From Aliiglaciecola sp. M165 (GTDB lineage: Bacteria > Pseudomonadota > Gammaproteobacteria > Enterobacterales > Alteromonadaceae): a stretch of 64,000 nt of DNA. Positions 19,005-28,479 of the stretch are shown one piece after another (position 1 is the first letter of the stretch; each line of letters begins with the position of its first letter). The position numbers and the translations under genes are program-made. The notes beneath the pieces were generated by a model. The model did no database searches. It saw only the letters and a program-made list of their open reading frames with translations, and was not told where the DNA came from. The DNA is taken from assembly GCF_007197995.1 (NCBI RefSeq), contig NZ_VKKH01000003.1:310001-374000 (forward strand), given 5' to 3'.

Positions 19005-22000
19005 AGCCCCAACTGTTGTGGAGACTGTGGCTCTGAGCTTTCAATTTCATTCACTGGCGGCTGATTGTGCGTGCCATCAAAAAGTTGGTCGAGTGCCTCA
19101 ATGTCACATAATGCTGGTTTGAAATAATAGATACCATGACCAGGAAAGTTAGGTGACATGCCTCGCAAGAACCAATAAAAAGCGCCACCTATATGGTGTT
19201 CGTAATCGTAGTCAGCAACTTTAACCTTAAGCCATCGATGCAAAGCCAAGATATATAAAACACTTTGCAGATGATAATCATGATCAATCATGGCTTGTTC
19301 TAACTTTTCGGGAATGTATTCCTCATAGGCATCACCGATATGATTGGACTTGTAATCCGCCACATAAAAGCGTCCGTTAACAATAAAGGTTAAATCAATA
19401 AAACCTTTCAACATGCCATTAAGTTCCTGGAACTGATAATGCCTTCGTGTTGCAGGAAATATGCGATTGATAAGCGAGTTAAAATCTTTTTCATTGACTT
19501 GATGAAGTGGAAGATGGAATTCCATTTCTGCACAGATTTGCGCGCTGGAAAGCTCCTGTAAGCTAAATTGTGTCTGTATTGGTGAAACGTCTGAGTGTTG
19601 GTGTAGAGTAATCGGTGTTTGAAGAATTTCCTGCACCCATTTTTCTACTATTGAAAACCACTTATCTTCAATGCCGAACCAAGTTCCTTGTTGTTCGATG
19701 ACATCAGAAAGTTGATCGAGTTGTTGAAAATCAAAATTTTCGAACACACCGTGCAAAAATGAGCCTGCCTGAGCGCCTCGCGTAAAGCTAAATCGATCCA
19801 GCCGAGACTCGTCATCAACCAGCACAGTTTCACTTTCTACCATAGCCGGAGAAAGTGGCTTCTCATCTGTGCCGGGTAGTTCTGCTTCAATATGATGTTG
19901 ATTTTTGGCAATGGCGGAATAGCTGGTAATACGCCAATTTCGGTTAATGGAACGACTCAACTTAGCGATCTGATAAGTCGTTTCGGCTGAAACTTGTGGC
20001 GGCTGATAAACATAGAGTTCAGGCTCAAGCCCAACGCTAACAACCTCTACAGAAGAATGTTTTTGCAATTGTTCCAAGCGCTTAGTTATCGTCTCGTTTG
20101 AGGGTAAATCATCAGATTTCAGTAACAATTTCCCCATTGCGGTCAGAGCTAATCCCGATTGTTTACTGGAACGTCCTAATGTCGGATTCCAAATACCAAC
20201 AAAACAATGGTGAATTGCCCTGGTGAGCGCAACGTACAACAAACGAATGTCTTCAGCTAAACGCTCTTCATCAGCAATTTGCAAACCAAATGGCTGATTC
20301 AATGCATCGTACTGTAATTGTCTGTTCTCATCGTGAAAAATCGCTTCAGAAGCCGACCTATATGCACAGGCAAAGGGTACAAACACCAATGGAAACTCCA
20401 AGCCTTTTGATGTATGCATGGTGATTATCTGCACCAAATTTTCATCCGTTTCCAGTCGTAATTGTTGAGACTCACTGGCATGGTCAGGCTGTAAAATCTG
20501 TTGTCCCAACCAATATACCAGCTGGCTCTCACCAGGCGATGTGACACTCTGTTGCTGTAATAATTCCGTTAAGTGGCGTAAATCAGTGATTTGTCTAAGT
20601 CCGTCTTTGTCATTGACAATTAGTCGGGAAAACACATCAAAATGCTGTAAAAACTGATTGAGCACTAACATGACGCTCTGAGTTTGCCAACGTGCACGCC
20701 ATTTGAGACATTTTTCAACTAACCCTTGCCAGGCAAGTTCGTCTTTAAACAATTCATCCAATTCTGTTGCATTCATGCAAAACATACTGCCCATTAAGGC
20801 TGCTTTGAGTTTGCGATCATCGGTTGGATCAGCCAGGGCCGTTAATAATCTATACAGATCATTCGCGGTTTCACTTGCAAAAACACTATGACGAACTTGA
20901 AAAACGCATTCCACATTAGCGTCATTGAGTGCCTGTTTAATCATCGCTGCTTCGCTGCGATCACGCACCAGTACGCAACAATCCCCAGCTGTCACCGATT
21001 GATTTGTAACGTCACCAGTTTCATTTAATGAACTAATGCTGCCACTTTCTATTAATTCAACAATGGCGTTGGCGGTGTATCGTGCCAGCGCGGGTTTAGC
21101 TTTCGCAGCACTGAGAAACTCACTCTTATCAGTTAGATTCACAAAACGCAGGCTTGCCATTTCCCCTTGTTCAGTTTGCACCTGTGTTTTTTCTCTGGCC
21201 GGTTTTACCGGTAAAAATGGAATGTCCTGTTCAAATAAAAAGCCGTTTTCGCTGGTTGCAAAAAAACAGTTGACCGCTTCGACAAGATCTCTCTGAGAGC
21301 GCCAGTTGGTGTCCAGGGTATAATGATGTTGATCATTTATATCTCGTTTGGCCTGAATATAAGTAAAGATATCAGCACCACGAAAAGCGTAGATTGCTTG
21401 CTTGGGATCTCCAATCATGGTGAAGCTATGTTGGGATTGGTTCAGCGGATAGAGGTGGCTAAACAATTCAAACTGAACGTTATCTGTATCTTGAAATTCA
21501 TCAATTAATGCAGCTTTGAAACGAGCACCAACCGCTTCTGCAAGCGCCTTGCCCTGCTTTTGTGTCAAGGCATCTCTTAGGCGCGTCAATAAGTCATCAG
21601 GGGTTAGCAGGTGATTTTGTTGTTTCAACGATTTCAGGTTAATCCTCACCTGTTCAAACGCGTGTTGAAGACGAGCCTGATGATAATCTTGCAACGCTTT
21701 TATTCGCAGGCTTTCGGCGTGTTCAAACCGTGAAAAATCTAACATGGAGAGGTCTGGGCTTTTGGTGGACTTAGCTTTTGCCACTCGATCTGGAAAAAAG
21801 TCTACCCAACCTTGCTTAAACGGGCACATTAATAATGTGCTATGACAAAACGCATCCATTTGCGAATAAATTTGTGGTTTACCCAACCGGGTATTGCCTT
21901 TCAAGTGAGCTTGTTGAAGATGCGCCGAGACTTGATTGGCTAGCCACCATTTTTTCAAGGCAACGCTGGCTTCATCTGCAGCATTGACGTGTTGTTTGGC

Positions 22001-22642
22001 CGAATCCAATTGTACGATTTTAGTCAAGGAGACCGATTTATGGATTAGCGGTTTTAAATTCGCAAGTAAATGTTGTGGTGTAGACCAAATATTCCTTAAC
22101 CATAAGGCTTCATGTGCATCCAATGGCACGATGAAACGACGCCAGTAATCTTCTACCGCCAGTTTTAACCAGCTTGATTCATCCAATTCAAATTGTTCAC
22201 CAAAGGCGCTGCCACTCTCAAACGCATACTCTGCTAGCATTTTTTGGCAGAAACTGTGGATAGTATAGATCGCTGCCTCGTCCATTTGCTTTTCAGCTAA
22301 AGACAAGGTTTCACATGCCTTAGATAAATCCTCGGTATCGTCTATCAATTTTTGGATAAAGCCATCGTCGCTGTACCCTTGGTAAAAATCCAAATAGCAT
22401 TGATGAATACGAGCTCTTATACGCTCTTTCAACTCCGCCGTGGCAGCATTAGTAAAGGTGACAACCAGAATATTTTCAACGGATAAATGTCCCAAATGCG
22501 CACAGTTGTGTCCCAAAATTAACCGTAAATACAAGTTAACAATGGTGTAGGTTTTGCCCGTTCCCGCACTGGCTTCTATCAATGCCGCCCCTTTTAATGG
22601 GAATCGATAGGTATCTAAAATATTCACGATTTCACTTCCCAT
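18995..22642 (-). CDS. recB: Exodeoxyribonuclease V subunit beta, RecB helicase-nuclease
   Basis: 1215-residue UvrD-like SF1 helicase with C-terminal nuclease. Walker A EASAGTGKTYT (about 23-33), the ALIDEFQDTD box, the MHTSKGLEFPLVFVP box and LLYVALTRA mark the helicase; the nuclease active site is ADYKSN near 1095-1100 (D1096, K1098), equivalent to the E. coli DYK motif. Acts in the RecBCD complex on blunt DNA ends. Its start overlaps the end of recC by 19 bases and its end overlaps recD, so the three form one tight operon transcribed on the minus strand. Confidence 0.97.
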   Translation of the reverse strand: MGSEIVNILDTYRFPLKGAALIEASAGTGKTYTIVNLYLRLILGHNCAHLGHLSVENILVVTFTNAATAELKERIRARIHQCYLDFYQGYSDDGFIQKLIDDTEDLSKACETLSLAEKQMDEAAIYTIHSFCQKMLAEYAFESGSAFGEQFELDESSWLKLAVEDYWRRFIVPLDAHEALWLRNIWSTPQHLLANLKPLIHKSVSLTKIVQLDSAKQHVNAADEASVALKKWWLANQVSAHLQQAHLKGNTRLGKPQIYSQMDAFCHSTLLMCPFKQGWVDFFPDRVAKAKSTKSPDLSMLDFSRFEHAESLRIKALQDYHQARLQHAFEQVRINLKSLKQQNHLLTPDDLLTRLRDALTQKQGKALAEAVGARFKAALIDEFQDTDNVQFELFSHLYPLNQSQHSFTMIGDPKQAIYAFRGADIFTYIQAKRDINDQHHYTLDTNWRSQRDLVEAVNCFFATSENGFLFEQDIPFLPVKPAREKTQVQTEQGEMASLRFVNLTDKSEFLSAAKAKPALARYTANAIVELIESGSISSLNETGDVTNQSVTAGDCCVLVRDRSEAAMIKQALNDANVECVFQVRHSVFASETANDLYRLLTALADPTDDRKLKAALMGSMFCMNATELDELFKDELAWQGLVEKCLKWRARWQTQSVMLVLNQFLQHFDVFSRLIVNDKDGLRQITDLRHLTELLQQQSVTSPGESQLVYWLGQQILQPDHASESQQLRLETDENLVQIITMHTSKGLEFPLVFVPFACAYRSASEAIFHDENRQLQYDALNQPFGLQIADEERLAEDIRLLYVALTRAIHHCFVGIWNPTLGRSSKQSGLALTAMGKLLLKSDDLPSNETITKRLEQLQKHSSVEVVSVGLEPELYVYQPPQVSAETTYQIAKLSRSINRNWRITSYSAIAKNQHHIEAELPGTDEKPLSPAMVESETVLVDDESRLDRFSFTRGAQAGSFLHGVFENFDFQQLDQLSDVIEQQGTWFGIEDKWFSIVEKWVQEILQTPITLHQHSDVSPIQTQFSLQELSSAQICAEMEFHLPLHQVNEKDFNSLINRIFPATRRHYQFQELNGMLKGFIDLTFIVNGRFYVADYKSNHIGDAYEEYIPEKLEQAMIDHDYHLQSVLYILALHRWLKVKVADYDYEHHIGGAFYWFLRGMSPNFPGHGIYYFKPALCDIEALDQLFDGTHNQPPVNEIESSEPQSPQQLGLWQ

Positions 22643-25600
22643 TGGTACATAGGCGCGACAACCTGTTGGGATATCTCATCGAAACGGTCAAGCACCTCTT
22701 GCAATTGCGGAAACATTCGCTGGATATTCGCCTCTTGGCCTTCGCCACTAACCATATAATTTCCATCAAAAACAGCAATAGCTTTATTCAAGTCGCCAGT
22801 TTCTATCCAAGTTGCCGCACTATTTGGAAAAAACGGCAAAGGCTCATTGAGCCCATTTTGATAGACCTGTATTAGTTTGGCGAGCTCGCTACGCGCCTCC
22901 TTGGGTTCTACGGCCGATAACGTAAAGCTTTTGTCTTTGGCAACAAAAATTCCTTGAAGGTCGCCTGAGTTTGCACTTTTGTTTGAATTTTGCATCGCGC
23001 AATAGCTCAACCAAAGTAGCCAAAGTTTGAGTTTGTCCTGTCCGCGTAATTTACCAGGCCTGAACAAAATCAAGTTATGGTTAAAAATGTCTTGCACCCA
23101 GCCCTGTAAATTGAATTCGCCTAATACGATGTCAACTTCGGCACGTTGTTTTTTTTGTTCTCCCGTCGCGTCCATCACCCGTTGCAAGAATTCTTCATTG
23201 TCTAAAAAGATATCCTTGGCATCTAGTTTACCGATTTCTCCGATTGGCAAAATGCCCTGCGATTGCCACTGAGCCAGCGCTTGAGATTCCAGTCCAGCGG
23301 CATCAAAGCTTGCTGATGTCGCTTTTTCAACGAGGGTTTGGTTCATGTGATAACGCAGCAAGCCATCGATGTTAAATGGCTCCTCGTCAACGAGGGAGTC
23401 ATGGTAGATTTGCAAACCAGTGCGCCAGCGAAAGTGAAAAAAGTAGCGCGCAGGATTGACATAAAACGCCACCAATTCATTTAGTTCAATATTCGATGAA
23501 CCCAATTCCTCTGGCTTTGGCAAAGCTTCAGTGATAAATGGCGATGCGATCTCTGTCAATTGGCGCTGATTGATTACCGACAACCAATGTTGTTGAAAAC
23601 TCAATGACAGTTTTCCACCCTGGCGAAAATAAGGTTCACTGAATGGTTGCAAATGATGACTAAATTGGATGTGTTGCAACATCCGGTCGTTTGTCGAATC
23701 GGCAAGATCTTCAACAGGTGCAGATAAACAAAAAACACTCAGGCAATAGTCTGTTAACTCAGAAACCAAAATGGATGGGTTGCGATCAGAGTTGTCTCTG
23801 GCACTTGCACCAATAAAACTAATATAAAGCTGTTGTCTGGCGGACAATAACGCTTCTAAAAACAAATATCGGTCATCTTGTCTTCGAGAGCGATCCCCGC
23901 GTCTTGCGCTACTATGTCTGACTAAATCAAATCCAATAGGTACGGTTTGACGAGGATAATCTTGATCATTCATTCCCAAAAGACACACTTGCGAAAATGG
24001 AATGCTGCGCATCGGCATCAATGTACAAAAATTTACCGTGCCGGCCAGAAAACGTTGCCCTACCCCTTTACTTTGTATGCTTTCTTTAACGGCCGAATAA
24101 AATATGTCTTGTTCAATTGGAGCGTCGTATTGCTGATGATGCTCAGCTATGGATTCTATCCCTTGACGCAGCTTATTCAGAAAAACCTGTTGCTCTTCTG
24201 GTACTAAATAAAATCGATCAATAAACTCAAGGGCCGCTTCGCTTTTACTCTGCAGCGGCGCCTGTAGAGAGCAAAACTGCATCATGTCATGCAGGCACTT
24301 GGCAAATTCATATAACTTGCCTAACGCTAAGGCATTTTGCCCTTCGATATCAAGATAAGGTGATATAAAGGAATATCGATTTTTGGTGTCTTCGTCGGCG
24401 ATTCGCTCGAACAGGTTGTGACCTGACATGGCATAGCCTGCAATCAGGCGTTCCAATGCGAATAAAAACGTATTTTGAAAAGTCTCCGGTAACAACCAAC
24501 GTTGTTTGTCTTCGTCATCCCATCCCCATCTGAAGCCTGAGTCTGTCAACCAAAATCGAATGTTTTCATAGTCATCAAGCGTTATTTCGAACTTTGCCGC
24601 GATAGCGGGCACTTCCAACAATGTCAAAACATCTGTCAGGCCTAAACGACTTTGATGCAAGCTCAACATTTGTAGAAAACTGTCAACAACATCTGACTCT
24701 TGTGTAACGTTCCGATCGGAAATGCTGTAAGGGATGAACATGTCTGTTGTCATGCTGCCAAAGACACCGTCAATATAGGGCGCGTAGCTTGCAACGTCAG
24801 GCATCATTACAACGATATCGGTTGGATTAAGCTGAGGATTGGCTTCAAATTGATGGAGCAAAAAATCATGCAGAACTTCTAGTTCTCTGATTTTAGAATG
24901 ACAACTGTGAATTTGTATTGAATTGTCGTCAGTCGCGACAATTATTTTGGGAAACTGCTCTCCGTCTCCTAATAATTCCTCTGCGCTTAGGGGCAGATGG
25001 CTCCCTCGCATGGTTAAATTCAGCACTTCAGATTGCAGCGTTTCGAGCATATTTTGGGGTTCGTATTCAATAAAATAATCATGTTGTTCGGCACTGCTCA
25101 TCAACAACATTTCGTGGTAGTCCCTGCCCGGTTTCCCCCAACTAGCCAACAGCGGATTACCAACGTCTAAATATCCATCGTTGGGATTTTTTTCTGCGGG
25201 TTGAGACTGTGCGCTTAATCGACGTTTTACTCGGGTCTTTTCATCGACGATGTCGCCCCAGTATTGCGCACAGGGGTTGCACCAAAAAAGAAAAACGTCT
25301 CGATTTTGACCAATGGCTTCAAACACCTGCAATTGCTGCTGCGGAAGTGCTGAAATACCAAAGATATACAAAGGCAGCGGTTCTTTTTCCAAGTTATCGC
25401 GGCTAATTTTTTCGATTAGCTGTGAATGAAGGTTTGCACGGTGATACGTTGATTCACCCAGAGATTCGGTTTCTTCCACCAGCGCACGCCATAAAATCAC
25501 TTGCCATTGGTGATTGTCGATAATCGATGGTTCAAAAGATGGATCAGCAAGCTCGCCTCCAGACTCCCAACTCATGATCCAATCAGGTCGGTAGACTTGG

Positions 25601-26025
25601 TATTGATCATAAACGTCGGCGATTTTTTGGCAAAGTTGAAACAAGGTAAACTGACTACCCTGTTTAACATAATCATTTACCTGCGAAAATGCTGGATGTG
25701 AAAGGTAACCGGGTAACACCTGCATCAATTTCCAAGTCATATTATCTTTGGTAAAAGACGAGGTTGTAGGCAAGTCATCAAAATACGCTTGATATTGGTT
25801 CCAGATATAACTTGAAGGAAGCGGAAAATCGATATTTGCGGCAATGTTTAGTGAATTGGCAATGTCAATTTTAAGCCACTGAGCCATACCTGGGCTTTGT
25901 ACAATAATTGTGTCGGGCTGCAGAATTCTTTGCAGGTTATCCTTGGCATAGCCAGAGGTTTTAATTAATGCGATGAGTTGTTGCTGCAGAACTTCCATTT
26001 TGTTTGATTGAATCAAATGCAGCAC
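22624..26025 (-). CDS. recC: Exodeoxyribonuclease V subunit gamma, RecC
   Basis: 1133-residue RecC, the Chi-recognition and scaffolding subunit. Recognised by MLHLIQSNKMEVL at the N-terminus, VVQSPGMAQWLK-like text (here IIVQSPGMAQWLKIDIA, about 45-61), and a C-terminal degenerate nuclease fold. First gene of recC-recB-recD. In Enterobacteria ptrA lies between recC and recB; here the genes overlap directly. The promoter must lie in the 160-base gap shared with the divergent xthA. Confidence 0.97.
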   Translation of the reverse strand: MLHLIQSNKMEVLQQQLIALIKTSGYAKDNLQRILQPDTIIVQSPGMAQWLKIDIANSLNIAANIDFPLPSSYIWNQYQAYFDDLPTTSSFTKDNMTWKLMQVLPGYLSHPAFSQVNDYVKQGSQFTLFQLCQKIADVYDQYQVYRPDWIMSWESGGELADPSFEPSIIDNHQWQVILWRALVEETESLGESTYHRANLHSQLIEKISRDNLEKEPLPLYIFGISALPQQQLQVFEAIGQNRDVFLFWCNPCAQYWGDIVDEKTRVKRRLSAQSQPAEKNPNDGYLDVGNPLLASWGKPGRDYHEMLLMSSAEQHDYFIEYEPQNMLETLQSEVLNLTMRGSHLPLSAEELLGDGEQFPKIIVATDDNSIQIHSCHSKIRELEVLHDFLLHQFEANPQLNPTDIVVMMPDVASYAPYIDGVFGSMTTDMFIPYSISDRNVTQESDVVDSFLQMLSLHQSRLGLTDVLTLLEVPAIAAKFEITLDDYENIRFWLTDSGFRWGWDDEDKQRWLLPETFQNTFLFALERLIAGYAMSGHNLFERIADEDTKNRYSFISPYLDIEGQNALALGKLYEFAKCLHDMMQFCSLQAPLQSKSEAALEFIDRFYLVPEEQQVFLNKLRQGIESIAEHHQQYDAPIEQDIFYSAVKESIQSKGVGQRFLAGTVNFCTLMPMRSIPFSQVCLLGMNDQDYPRQTVPIGFDLVRHSSARRGDRSRRQDDRYLFLEALLSARQQLYISFIGASARDNSDRNPSILVSELTDYCLSVFCLSAPVEDLADSTNDRMLQHIQFSHHLQPFSEPYFRQGGKLSLSFQQHWLSVINQRQLTEIASPFITEALPKPEELGSSNIELNELVAFYVNPARYFFHFRWRTGLQIYHDSLVDEEPFNIDGLLRYHMNQTLVEKATSASFDAAGLESQALAQWQSQGILPIGEIGKLDAKDIFLDNEEFLQRVMDATGEQKKQRAEVDIVLGEFNLQGWVQDIFNHNLILFRPGKLRGQDKLKLWLLWLSYCAMQNSNKSANSGDLQGIFVAKDKSFTLSAVEPKEARSELAKLIQVYQNGLNEPLPFFPNSAATWIETGDLNKAIAVFDGNYMVSGEGQEANIQRMFPQLQEVLDRFDEISQQVVAPMYQWEVKS

Positions 26026-26230
26026 AAAAATACCCTCATATTATTTTTCATTTTCCCTTCGCCGCATTATTTTCTGCGTTTCATGGTAACCGGTTTGGGT
26101 CCCTAAAACCAAGCAAAAATAGCGGCATTCAGACAGGCGATAGACCGATGTAATTACTGGAATTTAAGCCGAAACGAGTTTAGCCGCGATGGAATGTTTG
26201 CTAGCATTGTTATCTTTGCATGGAATCATT

Positions 26231-27040
26231 ATGAAATTTGTCTCGTTCAATATCAATGGCATTCGGGCACGCTTGCATCAACTTAGTGCATTGATAGAAA
26301 AGCACCAGCCGGATGTGATTGGGCTACAAGAAATTAAGGTGCACAATGATCAGTTTCCCATTGATGATGTCGCGGCTTTGGGTTATCACGTTTATTTTCA
26401 TGGACAAAAAGGCCACTATGGCGTGGCAATGTTGTGTAAACAAAAGCCTTTGGACGTGCAATACGGCTTCCCCTCAGACAGTGAAGATGCCCAACGCAGA
26501 ATGATCATGGTGACCTATCCTATGCCCAATGGAGAGCCAGTGCGTGTATTAAATGGCTATTTTCCGCAGGGTGAAAATCAATCTCACGAAACTAAATATC
26601 CTGCCAAACGAAAGTTTTATCAAGATTTGATGGGTTACCTAACCCAACATCATCAGAATGATGAAAATGTTGTTGTCATGGGTGATGTTAATATTTCGCA
26701 CACGGATATGGATATCGGAATAGGTGAAGACAACCGCAAACGTTGGTTGCGGACAGGAAAATGCAGCTTCCTGCCGGAAGAGCGTCAATGGCTAAACGAT
26801 TTGTTTAAATGGGGATTTGAGGATGGGTTCCGGAGCCTAAATCCTGATGGTTCAGAGCATTACAGCTGGTTTGATTATCGTTCTAAAGGCTTCGATGATA
26901 ATCGCGGATTACGCATCGATTTGATCCTCGCCACCAAGACTTTGCACCAGCATCTAAAAGATGCCGGTATCGATTATGAATTAAGGGGAATTGAAAAGCC
27001 TTCTGATCATGCGCCGATATGGGCAACTTACGAGTCCTAG
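26231..27040 (+). CDS. xthA: Exodeoxyribonuclease III
   Basis: Base-excision-repair AP endonuclease and 3'-5' exonuclease, EEP fold. Starting at 26231 ([18 protein letters not shown]) gives 269 residues, the family's usual length; an in-frame ATG at 26189 would add 14 residues not seen in the family. Active-site text is complete: [12 protein letters not shown] with the metal-binding Glu, [23 protein letters not shown], and the C-terminal [17 protein letters not shown] upstream of the ATG is a modest RBS. Its stop is immediately followed by the start of the next gene, so both are probably cotranscribed. Confidence 0.95.
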   Translation: MKFVSFNINGIRARLHQLSALIEKHQPDVIGLQEIKVHNDQFPIDDVAALGYHVYFHGQKGHYGVAMLCKQKPLDVQYGFPSDSEDAQRRMIMVTYPMPNGEPVRVLNGYFPQGENQSHETKYPAKRKFYQDLMGYLTQHHQNDENVVVMGDVNISHTDMDIGIGEDNRKRWLRTGKCSFLPEERQWLNDLFKWGFEDGFRSLNPDGSEHYSWFDYRSKGFDDNRGLRIDLILATKTLHQHLKDAGIDYELRGIEKPSDHAPIWATYES

Positions 27041-27694
27041 ATGTTTGATATTACCTTCATTCAATCGATAGCGTGGCTGGTATATTTAGGCAGCATTGTA
27101 TTTATCCTTAGAAAAGTATCTTTTGCCGAATTTGTTGAAGATAAGAAAAAGCAACATCTTGTTCTAGGCGCGTCGATTTCTGTTTTCGGGTTATGGCTGT
27201 TCAGAGTGGGTGTTACACCGGGCTTGGACGTTCACTTTTTATGGCTTACCGCAATGACACTGTTATTGGGATTGCGGTGGGCGCTGTTAAGTGGGTTTAT
27301 TACGCTATTTGTCGCTACCCTTGCCGGTTATGATGGATGGGGTATGTTTGGCGTGAACGGATTGTTGGGAATTACGGCCCCAATACTAATCAGCTATCTC
27401 ATATATAACTTTTCATTTCATAAACTGCCCAGACATTTTTTCGTCTATGTGTTCTTCTGCGCATTTTTTGCCGGGGCTGCGATGATTGCACTTAAGATGT
27501 TATTACTGGGCGGTTACTATTACCTTGAGAGTTTTTACCCGGCGGATATCATTGTTGATACCTATTTAATGTTGATCCCTTTATTACTTTTCTCGGAAGG
27601 TATGTTAAACGGTATGACAATGACTTTGTTGATTATTTATAAACCCACTTGGGTGTATACGTTCTACGATAAATATTATTTGAAAGACAAATAA
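27041..27694 (+). CDS. CbiM-like energy-coupling factor permease family membrane protein
   Basis: 217-residue, about six-segment inner-membrane protein. The stretch GLDVHFLWLTAMTLLLGLRWALLSGFITL (around residues 65-93) resembles the CbiM/ECF S-component family, in which an N-terminal HF..G.TA..L..G.R.A core binds metal or vitamin. The usual M-H-I metal-binding N-terminus of CbiM is absent. No cbiN, cbiQ or cbiO neighbours are present, so it is a stand-alone copy of unknown substrate. The ATG directly abuts the xthA stop codon. Confidence 0.7.
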   Translation: MFDITFIQSIAWLVYLGSIVFILRKVSFAEFVEDKKKQHLVLGASISVFGLWLFRVGVTPGLDVHFLWLTAMTLLLGLRWALLSGFITLFVATLAGYDGWGMFGVNGLLGITAPILISYLIYNFSFHKLPRHFFVYVFFCAFFAGAAMIALKMLLLGGYYYLESFYPADIIVDTYLMLIPLLLFSEGMLNGMTMTLLIIYKPTWVYTFYDKYYLKDK

Positions 27695-27756
27695 CACTTA
27701 AAAAGGCAATCCTTGTTGCGCATAAGCATTTTTCGTTACAAAGGTGATTAGTGTGA

Positions 27757-27789
27757 CCAGAGCGGAGGCAGCAAAGGCTTCCGCTCTGG
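27757..27789. other. Strong hairpin without T-run between convergent genes
   Basis: A 10-bp perfect stem CCAGAGCGGA/TCCGCTCTGG (27757-27766, 27780-27789), extendable by three pairs including G-T, with a 7-base loop. It sits between the CbiM-like gene and the convergent phosphoribosyltransferase gene. Neither side has a run of T, so it is not a classical intrinsic terminator, though its position suggests a 3'-end stabiliser for both transcripts. Confidence 0.5.
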
Positions 27790-27804
27790 GGAAACTACTA
27801 AGCG

Positions 27805-28368
27805 TTACTTATCAAAAAGAATATCGTGAACATTTTTTAGATCGGTTTTTCCTTCCATAATCTCGTCCGGCGTCAGCCCAGAGATTTCATGAGGGAAAAC
27901 TAACCACTCATCGCTTTCATGAATCGAGTAGTTAGGAACAAGTTGTGTCTTGTTATTCGCGGGTTTGTAATATGGACAAGCTACGCGTATATCACCTGGC
28001 ATATTACGTCGTGACAATTTTTTAATTTGCTTGATCAAGGCTTCGACACTGCGACCCGAATCAAACACATCATCGACAATCAGCAACGCATCATCCGCAT
28101 TGGCGTTTTCAATCAAGTAATGTAAACCATGCACTTTGATCTCTTTAGATTGTTTGTCGATGCCATAATATGACGATGTCCGCACGGCAATGTGGTCTGT
28201 ATCCACTTTTTTGTAGTCAAAATATTCTTGCACTGCAATCCCGATAGGCGCGCCACCTCGCCAAATACCTACGATAAAGTGCGGACGAAAGCCGTCTTGA
28301 TAGACTTTTGCCGCGAGGCGGAATGAATCTTCAAGGAGCTGCTGTGCAGTTATATATGTTTTTTGCAT
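27805..28368 (-). CDS. Phosphoribosyltransferase (hypoxanthine/xanthine type)
   Basis: 187-residue type I PRTase. The PRPP-binding loop is LLIVDDVFDSGRSVEAL (95-111), and the N-terminal GIWRGGAPIGI (34-44) supplies the PPi loop. This arrangement fits purine-salvage PRTases that convert hypoxanthine, guanine or xanthine plus PRPP to the nucleotide; the specificity loop does not let me choose. Cytoplasmic, single gene, downstream of the Lol permease gene on the same strand with a 111-base gap. Confidence 0.85.
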   Translation of the reverse strand: MQKTYITAQQLLEDSFRLAAKVYQDGFRPHFIVGIWRGGAPIGIAVQEYFDYKKVDTDHIAVRTSSYYGIDKQSKEIKVHGLHYLIENANADDALLIVDDVFDSGRSVEALIKQIKKLSRRNMPGDIRVACPYYKPANNKTQLVPNYSIHESDEWLVFPHEISGLTPDEIMEGKTDLKNVHDILFDK

Positions 28369-28479
28369 TAACTAACCTTAGTGTGTAATTCAATGTTCAG
28401 TGACGTATCACTAATTTCAATGTGCGATAGTATAAAGTATCGTGAAACAATTCGCTTCATTACCTTTTGCTCGTTTACG

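Noticed and set aside
27757..27789. Rho-independent terminator at the convergent CbiM-like/PRTase junction
   Set aside because: The stem is strong but there is no T-run on either strand, so it is listed as a hairpin only.
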